Shown one piece after another: positions 31,345-34,895 of a stretch of 34,895 bases of DNA. The position numbers and the translations under genes are program-made. Each line of letters begins with the position of its first letter. Within the stretch, counting starts at the first letter, position 1. The notes beneath the pieces were generated by a model. It was not told where the DNA came from, did not search any database, and was given only the letters and a program-made list of their open reading frames with translations. The stretch is from Bacillota bacterium (GTDB lineage Bacteria > Bacteroidota > Bacteroidia > Bacteroidales > Bacteroidaceae): contig JAMPFD010000021.1 in NCBI GenBank assembly GCA_023664625.1, positions 1 to 34,895 of the forward strand, written 5' to 3'.

Positions 31345-32127
31345 TTAGTTGCTGCCGAGGAGGCTATGGACGAACGCACGCCCTGCCTCGGTGAATACGG
31401 TGTATGAGCTTGTGCCGATGCTGCCGTCGTTGCGCGTGAACTGGTGCGTGCGCATCTTCGTGTAGCCCTGATCTTGATATTTTGCGGTGAGCATCCACGT
31501 GCCGGACTGCTTGAACATCACCTTGCGCTCCTTCAGGGCCCGGTGGAACTTGGCGGCATCCATGCCCACCTCCTTGGCTATCTGTGTGGCGGTGTAGGTG
31601 TTGACCGACTGCAACACTTCATCAACGTACTGAACTTTAGGGGCTGCTTTCTGAAGTTCCCTGGACTGGGACTCGATGGTCTCGGACTGACACTCTATCC
31701 GCCGCTGTGCGTTCTCCAGCTGCTCAGCCTGACGGGCTGCAAGCATCAACGCCTCGGAGTAGCTCTGCGGCACCTGATAACCACCGCTGTGCTTCTCTGT
31801 CTCCAGTTCTTCCAAGCGGTTGATGATTTTTGCACGCAAATTCGCATCGTAGCCCGACGCCAACAAAAGGCAGTCTCTCTTCGTCAAGTTGTAGCAGGAA
31901 CTTTGCCGGTTAGATTTGTCCGTGTACGAGGTTAATTCAAAATTGAATGCACCTCTATCTTCAAGCTGTTCAAGGAGATTGCGAATGTCGCGCATGATAT
32001 TCGAATGCTGTTTTCCGGTAATTTCAGCAATCTGCAAGGATGTGATGTAATCCATTTCGGAGGATTGCGCCGTTGGTTGCAGGGTACTATGCTTCCCCGA
32101 CAAACAAAGTTGCTTCTGGTTGGACAT
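31345..32127 (-). CDS. Rha-KilAC phage antirepressor
   Basis: A 260-residue two-domain antirepressor. Residues ~26-110 are a Rha regulatory domain (DYITSLQIAEITGKQHSNIM, then SYTDKSNRQSSCYNLTKRDC and RLEELE). Residues ~125-165 are a coiled-coil linker. Residues ~165-258 are an intact KilAC/ANT domain (VDEVLQSVNTYTATQIAKEVG, AKFHRALKERKVMFKQSGTW, YTVFTEAGRAFVHSLLGS). Such proteins lift repression of lytic genes. It has its own promoter inside the tail of the Bro-N gene and a ~195-nt leader in which segment B can pair with the start codon region. It is the only copy with a complete C-terminus. Confidence 0.85.
   Translation of the reverse strand: MSNQKQLCLSGKHSTLQPTAQSSEMDYITSLQIAEITGKQHSNIMRDIRNLLEQLEDRGAFNFELTSYTDKSNRQSSCYNLTKRDCLLLASGYDANLRAKIINRLEELETEKHSGGYQVPQSYSEALMLAARQAEQLENAQRRIECQSETIESQSRELQKAAPKVQYVDEVLQSVNTYTATQIAKEVGMDAAKFHRALKERKVMFKQSGTWMLTAKYQDQGYTKMRTHQFTRNDGSIGTSSYTVFTEAGRAFVHSLLGSN
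31625..31685. repeat. 61-bp direct repeat in antirepressor linker, copy 1 (Rha gene)
   Basis: Identical over 61 bp to 32458-32518 in the Bro-N gene, in the same orientation, 833 bp apart. Recombination between them would delete the Rha N-terminus and leader and fuse the Bro-N domain to the intact KilAC domain. Confidence 0.85.
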
Positions 32128-32324
32128 TGTATAACATTGTTTGTATTATAGGGACAATAGAAAACGGTTTCGCCTGTCCCTTTGTCCTACACCAGAAGCG
32201 GCAGTTATGGCCATTAAGCCATATCAAGGGGGTACGAAACCGTTATATGTTGACCGTCAAGGCATAAAAAATGCCGAAACGCATTTGTTCGGCTGCCATC
32301 CAGCCGCTTCTGAAAATAGGACAT
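32112..32324 (-). promoter_or_regulatory. A/B/A' riboregulator leader of the Rha antirepressor
   Basis: On the minus strand, A (32323-32303) begins at the predicted transcript start, B is 32202-32183, and A' (32126-32112) covers the start codon. A:B pairs 7 bp (32317-32323/32183-32189) plus 9 bp (32303-32311/32194-32202). B:A' pairs 9 bp (32112-32120) plus 5 bp (32122-32126). Both cannot form together. Inside the A-B loop are a terminator-like hairpin (32273-32278/32288-32293 then U6) and a 10-bp inverted repeat CGAAACCGTT. A short frame starting at an ATG at 32324 (36 codons to 32214) begins in A. Pairing is seen; switching is inference. Confidence 0.65.
32264..32293 (-). terminator. Terminator-like hairpin inside the Rha leader
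   Basis: Stem GCCGAA/TTCGGC (8-9 nt loop) followed on the minus strand by AUUUUUUAU. An overlapping alternative hairpin, GGCAT/ATGCC (32261-32265/32271-32275), would destroy it. This is a possible attenuator between promoter and antirepressor gene. Confidence 0.5.
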
Positions 32325-32326
32325 TG

Positions 32327-32358
32327 CAAATGTACTCATTTTTTTTCGAGTTTGCAAA
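32327..32358 (-). promoter_or_regulatory. Promoter of the Rha antirepressor
   Basis: -33 TTTG (32355-32358), 20-bp spacer, -7 TACATTTG (32327-32334). It lies within the scrambled 3' end of the Bro-N reading frame, just after the cassette junction. Confidence 0.8.
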
Positions 32359-32369
32359 AAAGTGCCACC

Positions 32370-32386
32370 TATATTAACTTTTTTTA
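32370..32386. repeat. 17-bp cassette junction repeat, copy 1
   Basis: The 17-bp sequence TATATTAACTTTTTTTA (plus strand) lies at the point where the Bro-N gene loses its KilAC homology. An identical copy lies at the KilA-N truncation point (33211-33227). Confidence 0.75.
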
Positions 32387-32457
32387 CACTTACCATGCCG
32401 ACCTCCTTGGCTATCTGTGTCGCAGTGTAGGTGTTCACCGACTGCAACACCTCGTCG

Positions 32458-32518
32458 ACGTACTGAACTTTAGGGGCTGCTTTCTGAAGTTCCCTGGACT
32501 GGGACTCGATGGTCTCGG
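32458..32518. repeat. 61-bp direct repeat in antirepressor linker, copy 2 (Bro-N gene)
   Basis: Partner of 31625-31685. Both encode the end of the coiled-coil linker and the start of the KilAC domain. The flanking DNA on either side diverges, so identity beyond protein need points to recent gene conversion or duplication. Confidence 0.85.
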
Positions 32519-32973
32519 CTTGCATGGCGTTGTCGGCTTCCAGCTGCTTCAACCGTTCTTCACGCTTGGCGAGTGTCACCTGTGCAATGGTTAGTGCGCG
32601 CGCCATAATCTCCTCCGGCGTGTCGTCTGACTTTGTGGCAAGATAACCACCTGACTTGCGGATGGAGGGGAGGACTTCTTCACATACCCAATCTTGAAAA
32701 GCCTCAGCATCGGTTTTTCTTGACTGGAATATACATTTGTAAAGGTTTGCTTCGTTGATGTAAGTCATTGACTGAACGCCACCTTGCGTAAGGGTATCGG
32801 CAATGGCGACACCCCTTGGAGATAGTCTTGATTTAACATCACGTGGATTTTTCAAATCAAGCGCCTTACATACATCATTAAGGCAAAATAATGGTTCTTG
32901 ATTTTCATTAAGCGCAATACGGATTTCACCGAATTGAGAATTGTTGAACGTCTGAACGTTCTGTTTCGCGTGA

Positions 32974-33165
32974 TTGAACATATTTAAAAAACATAAAAAA
33001 GTACCCGCCTTTCCTGCTGTTCAAACCACACGAGTGAGTTTTGTGCGCCATTATAGCTAACACACAGGGGTACGGGTACAATTATATCTTTTCTCAAAGT
33101 GCTATACAAAAATAGCCCTCAGTTTTATTTGAGAGCCTTGCATCGCTCTCGTATGGTTTGAACAT
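32974..33165 (-). promoter_or_regulatory. A/B/A' leader of the Bro-N antirepressor
   Basis: A (33164-33148) at the predicted transcript start pairs over 17 bp (one G-U) with B (33034-33018). B also pairs over 7 bp (UUGAACA) with A' (32980-32974), which overlaps the start codon. A second inverted repeat, GTACCCG/CGGGTAC (33001-33007/33073-33079), lies between. A short frame starts at an ATG at 33165 (23 codons to 33094), beginning MFKPYE, similar to the gene's own start. The B:A' helix is the weakest of the three leaders. Confidence 0.6.
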
Positions 33166-33167
33166 TG

Positions 33168-33198
33168 CAAAATTACTCATAATTTTTCGATTATCAAA
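33168..33198 (-). promoter_or_regulatory. Promoter of the Bro-N antirepressor
   Basis: -33 TTTG (33195-33198), 19-bp spacer, -7 TAATTTTG (33168-33175). It is next to the 17-bp cassette junction sequence at 33211-33227. Confidence 0.75.
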
Positions 33199-33210
33199 AA
33201 AAGAATTAAT

Positions 33211-33227
33211 TATATTAACTTTTTTTA
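33211..33227. repeat. 17-bp cassette junction repeat, copy 2
   Basis: Identical to 32370-32386 and placed at the truncation point of the KilA-N gene, 13 bp before the -33 box of the next promoter. In both copies the order is: truncated KilAC, junction, new promoter. Confidence 0.75.
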
Positions 33228-33730
33228 TAGTTGTCGACGTACTTCACTTTGGGGGCTGCTGATTTGATTTCGTTGGTAAGATATGTGTTTTGCTGCTCAA
33301 GCATAGCCTTTTCTTGCTTGGCTTGCTCAAGACGCTTGTTCAGCACTTGCAACGCATAAGCTATAGCCTCATCGTCATTGCTAACGGTGGTAACACCTGT
33401 TATCAGCAATTCTTTAATTCGGTCATTACACCAAATCGCAAATGCCGGGCTTAGCCAACGGGCAAACTCCAAAGCTACGTCCTCGTGCATCCAGGTACCT
33501 TGCTCGCCAATGCCACCCTGTGTGATTATCACCAACTCCGTTAGGCAAATCTACCTAACGGCTGATAATGAGGCAATAAACTCTTGCGATTGTTTTGTTC
33601 TTAACCAGTCTTTGGTCGTTTTTCCAAACGGCTTCGCCATCTGAGTGGCATTTACCATAACACTATCGCCTTTCTGAAAAGCAATAGGACTTCCGTTGTA
33701 TTGGAAGGTTTGTTCTCCTTGTTTTAGCAT
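33215..33730 (-). pseudogene. KilA-N antirepressor, amber-interrupted and lacking KilAC
   Basis: Start is the Met in MLKQGEQTFQYNGSPIAFQK. Residues ~8-115 form a KilA-N domain (GDSVMVNATQMAKPFGKTTK, then GTWMHEDVALEFARWLSPAF and CNDRIKELLITG). One in-frame TAG (33551-33553) splits it after SAVR; the same frame continues ICLTELVIITQGG, normally a single run, so the stop most likely replaced a Lys or Gln codon. The linker coiled coil follows, then SAAPKVKYVDN and the frame ends at the cassette junction, with no KilAC domain. Two defects make it a likely pseudogene, yet its promoter and leader are intact. Confidence 0.8.
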
Positions 33731-33877
33731 AATAACAAAATATCCGTGGGTGGGTGCTGCTAAAACAAGGGCTTGCGCCATTATTGTATACCATTACTGA
33801 TACACTACACCTCCACGGATTTTATTTAATATTTTCTTTCTCGCAACTTTATACAAGTGTTGCCCTTGTTTTAGCAT
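33717..33877 (-). promoter_or_regulatory. A/B/A' leader of the KilA-N antirepressor
   Basis: The clearest of the three. A (33876-33862) at the predicted transcript start pairs perfectly over 15 bp with B (33772-33758). B pairs perfectly over 13 bp with A' (33729-33717), and A' includes the start codon: A and A' share a 14-nt direct repeat (33864-33877 and 33717-33730). Further pairs are ATCCGTGG/CCACGGAT and GCAAC/GTTGC. A 27-codon frame starts at an ATG at 33877 with MLKQG, the same five residues as the gene. Two mutually exclusive structures are therefore possible; regulation by them is inference. Confidence 0.7.
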
Positions 33878-33879
33878 TG

Positions 33880-33910
33880 CAAATTTACTGATTTTCTTTG
33901 GCTATTCCAA
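33880..33910 (-). promoter_or_regulatory. Promoter of the KilA-N antirepressor
   Basis: -7 TAAATTTG (33880-33887), 19-bp spacer, TTGG (33907-33910) as a degenerate -33. The 370-nt gap between this gene's start and hicA holds this leader and promoter, a minus-strand terminator-like hairpin and the hicA promoter; no further gene is seen. Confidence 0.65.
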
Positions 33911-33942
33911 GAAACTTGCTGTGTTTTTAATATTTTTTTTTG

Positions 33943-33979
33943 CAAAAAAGAAAGCCCCGGCGATTTGGATCGTCAGGGC
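33943..33979 (-). terminator. Minus-strand terminator-like hairpin upstream of the KilA-N promoter
   Basis: On the minus strand an 11-position stem (33969-33979 with 33954-33964, one mismatch, 4-nt loop) is followed by UUUCUUUUUU. No minus-strand gene lies upstream within the window, so it may be the remnant end of an older cassette or a shield against antisense transcription from the right. Confidence 0.55.
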
Positions 33980-34013
33980 ATAAATGCAGACGAGATGTTA
34001 AAAATAATAAATA

Positions 34014-34060
34014 CTACATTTTTGTTACACAAAAAACTTGCATATATGACGAAAATGTAG
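34014..34060. promoter_or_regulatory. Operator half-sites at the hicA promoter
   Basis: CTACA (34014-34018) and TGTAG (34056-34060) lie at nearly the same distances from the -7 box as the half-sites of the operators at 29395-29440 (46-47 bp and adjacent). The partner half-sites here are degenerate (TTACA; TATGA). They probably bind HicB, which represses its own operon in known HicAB systems. Confidence 0.5.
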
Positions 34061-34068
34061 TATCTTTG
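34037..34068 (+). promoter_or_regulatory. hicAB promoter
   Basis: CTTG (34037-34040), 20-bp spacer, TATCTTTG (34061-34068). Start about 34074, 27 nt before the hicA ATG. It is nearly the same sequence as the promoter at 29417-29448. Confidence 0.72.
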
Positions 34069-34100
34069 CATTGTGAAATCAAATAATACATAACAAACGT

Positions 34101-34283
34101 ATGAATTGGAATGAATTAAAAAGAAAAGCTGTCAAACACGGCTTTGTATTCAGAAAGCACGGCGGGAAGCACGATGAGTACTACAACCCAAAGACAAACG
34201 TTGTCATTCAGATTGAAAGACACTGGAACCAAGAGGTCAGAAAGGGACTCGCTGAGAAGCTGAGAAAAGAAATCGGGTTCTAA
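34101..34283 (+). CDS. hicA: HicA family toxin (mRNA interferase)
   Basis: A 60-residue protein of normal HicA length. The dsRBD-like fold motifs are NWNELKRKAVKHGFVFRKHG, then GKHDEYYNP with the catalytic His24 of the G-x-H motif, and VVIQIERHWNQEVRKGLAEK. HicA cleaves mRNAs in a ribosome-independent way when not bound by HicB. It is first in the operon, the usual order, with HicB starting 57 nt later after a hairpin. In phage genomes HicAB may stabilise the prophage or block superinfection. A strong RBS is absent, consistent with low toxin level. Confidence 0.88.
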   Translation: MNWNELKRKAVKHGFVFRKHGGKHDEYYNPKTNVVIQIERHWNQEVRKGLAEKLRKEIGF

Positions 34284-34311
34284 CCCGATTTCTCCCCCCC
34301 CCCAAAAAAAA
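34272..34311 (+). other. hicA-hicB intercistronic hairpin with C10-A8 tract
   Basis: An inverted repeat AATCGGGTT/AACCCGATT spans the hicA stop codon and is followed by ten C (34294-34303) and eight A (34304-34311). It parallels the hairpin and poly-C between the genes at 29629 and 29685. Possible role in toxin/antitoxin ratio by mRNA processing; the homopolymer could vary in length by slippage. Confidence 0.5.
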
Positions 34312-34340
34312 CAAAAAATACATAACAAAAAAGGAAAGAC

Positions 34341-34748
34341 ATGGAAAGATTTATTGTATCAGTGGAAAAAGATACGGACGGCACATATATTGCCTACAAT
34401 ACTAACGGTGACGGTTTTGCCCTCATTGGCCGTGGAAATACAGTGTCGGAGGCCAAGGCTGATTTTGAAAATTCGATGAAAGAAGTTGCGGAGTCTGAAT
34501 GTGAGAGAACCGGGAATATTCCAGAGATTCTATCCTCTGCTCCTGAATACAAATTCAGTATAACATCTCTGTTTGAGTATTATTCCGTATTGAACGTGAG
34601 TGCTTTTGCGCGATATATCGGCATTAACGAAACATTAATGCGCCAATACCGCAAAGGTGATACATATATTTCTGAGAAGAGATTACGCGAGATAGAAAAC
34701 GGCATCCATCGTCTCGGAGAAGAATTAACCGGTTTGCGTCTTATTTGA
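34341..34748 (+). CDS. hicB: HicB family antitoxin with C-terminal HTH
   Basis: A 135-residue antitoxin. Residues 1-60 are the degenerate RNase H-like HicB domain (ERFIVSVEKDTDGTYIAYNT, ALIGRGNTVSEAKADFENSM), which binds and covers the HicA active site. Residues ~78-130 are a helix-turn-helix (LNVSAFARYIGINETLMRQY RKGDTYI) that binds its own promoter. It follows hicA on one transcript and ends at a strong terminator. Its likely operators are the CTACA/TGTAG half-sites near 34014-34060 and perhaps also those at 29390-29440. Confidence 0.88.
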   Translation: MERFIVSVEKDTDGTYIAYNTNGDGFALIGRGNTVSEAKADFENSMKEVAESECERTGNIPEILSSAPEYKFSITSLFEYYSVLNVSAFARYIGINETLMRQYRKGDTYISEKRLREIENGIHRLGEELTGLRLI

Positions 34749-34772
34749 TTTCACAATTCCCGCAGCCGTGCG

Positions 34773-34811
34773 GAGGGCGTGTCAATTTTGCGGCATGCCC
34801 TCTTTTTTTTT
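34773..34811 (+). terminator. hicAB terminator
   Basis: Stem GAGGGCGTG/CATGCCCTC (34773-34781/34794-34802, one G-U) followed by nine T. It is 25 nt after the hicB stop. Confidence 0.88.
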
Positions 34812-34834
34812 GCCTTTTTAATGAAAATAATTTG

Positions 34835-34863
34835 AAAAATATTTGCGTATTTCAAATATTTTT
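34835..34863. promoter_or_regulatory. Operator palindrome over the right-edge promoter
   Basis: An 11-bp perfect inverted repeat, AAAAATATTTG (34835-34845) and CAAATATTTTT (34853-34863), 7 bp apart. It covers the -33 box and spacer of the promoter at 34842-34873, so a bound repressor would block it. Confidence 0.65.
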
Positions 34864-34873
34864 AGTACCTTTG
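34842..34873 (+). promoter_or_regulatory. Promoter of the next rightward operon
   Basis: Exact consensus TTTG (34842-34845), 20-bp spacer, TACCTTTG (34866-34873). The gene it drives lies beyond the window's right edge. Confidence 0.8.
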
Positions 34874-34895
34874 CAATGTAATCAAAAAGAGATTG

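Larger units (their letters stand above)
32214..32981 (-). pseudogene. Bro-N antirepressor with truncated KilAC domain
   Basis: The first 196 codons encode a Bro-N domain (residues ~12-110: FGEIRIALNENQEPLFCLND, ...FQDWVCEEVLPSIRKSGGY), a linker and the beginning of KilAC (KVQYVDEVLQSVNTYTATQI AKEVGM, identical in that stretch to the Rha protein). After codon 196 (32394) homology stops: the frame runs on for 59 codons through the Rha promoter and leader, so the last part is not a protein domain. The KilAC DNA/protein-contact domain is lost. It has its own promoter and structured leader and may still make a Bro-N-only protein. A 61-bp stretch is identical to the Rha gene (32458-32518 and 31625-31685). 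Confidence 0.8.

Noticed and set aside
32141..32377. A plus-strand 78-codon frame in the Rha leader
   Set aside because: It overlaps the promoter and inverted repeats of the Rha leader; no plus-strand promoter or ribosome binding site was found, so coding is unlikely.
30460..33730. Genome-wide stop-codon recoding of UGA or UAG
   Set aside because: One UGA and one UAG interrupt genes, but many normal genes here end in TGA within ATGA overlaps and TAG is used as a normal stop, so recoding of the whole phage is not supported.
1..34895. CRISPR arrays, tRNAs, insertion sequences, integrase, diversity-generating retroelement
   Set aside because: I looked for regularly spaced repeats, tRNA-like cloverleafs, transposase or reverse transcriptase motifs and tyrosine/serine recombinase motifs and found none. 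The short TACACA repeats at the left end are too few and irregular for CRISPR.

Overview
The window is most of a temperate tailed phage (or prophage) of a Bacteroidota host, most likely a gut Bacteroides, Phocaeicola or Parabacteroides. The host call rests on promoters: about ten sites match the Bacteroidota consensus TTTG, 19-20 bp, TAnnTTTG, and start regions are A-rich with only occasional Shine-Dalgarno sequences. The protein families (Rha, Bro-N and KilA-N antirepressors, a DUF5053-like protein, GH108 muramidase, tail fibres with GVMSA.DKAKLD motifs) agree. There is a tape measure protein but no sheath or contractile-tail protein, so the virion should be a long-tailed siphovirus. No integrase, master repressor, tRNA, CRISPR array or transposase is visible. 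Temperate lifestyle is inferred from the antirepressors and HicAB.

Layout. (1) 288-29224, minus strand, reading right to left, is the virion and lysis region: terminase small and large subunits, portal, a MuF head protein with a C-terminal toxin-like domain, two small genes, scaffold, head decoration, major capsid, four head-tail connector genes, major tail protein, tail assembly chaperones joined by a programmed -1 frameshift, tape measure, distal tail, tail-tip protein, a further tail protein, holin, endolysin, a DnaA-C-like DNA-binding protein, several virion-associated proteins, a zincin-like protein, three tail-fibre-like genes and a membrane-anchored coiled-coil protein. A terminator at 236-268 closes it. 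(2) One plus-strand unit interrupts this region at 23577-23936. It has its own promoter, a compact structured RNA and a 70-residue ORF that ends 9 nt from the 3' end of the MuF-toxin gene, so it is a candidate immunity gene. (3) 29.4-30.9 kb, plus strand, holds two small operons, including a DUF2335-like gene split by an in-frame UGA. (4) 31.0-33.9 kb, minus strand, holds a stack of three antirepressor genes with different N-terminal domains (Rha, Bro-N, KilA-N). Only the Rha gene keeps a complete KilAC C-terminus. (5) 34.0-34.9 kb, plus strand, holds HicAB and the regulated promoter of a further operon.

The most unusual signal is in the antirepressor stack. Each of the three genes has its own promoter, and right at the predicted transcript start lies a segment (A) that resembles the gene's own start-codon region (A'). 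Between them is a segment (B) complementary to both: 15 and 13 bp for KilA-N, 9+7 and 9+5 bp for Rha, 17 and 7 bp for Bro-N. This is a mutually exclusive A:B / B:A' design that could hide or expose the start codon. It is reminiscent of the c4 antisense control of the P1/P7 antirepressor but built from unrelated sequence. A 61-bp identical repeat in the linker and an identical 17-bp junction sequence at both truncation points suggest the stack grew by cassette replacement and could exchange N-terminal domains by recombination.
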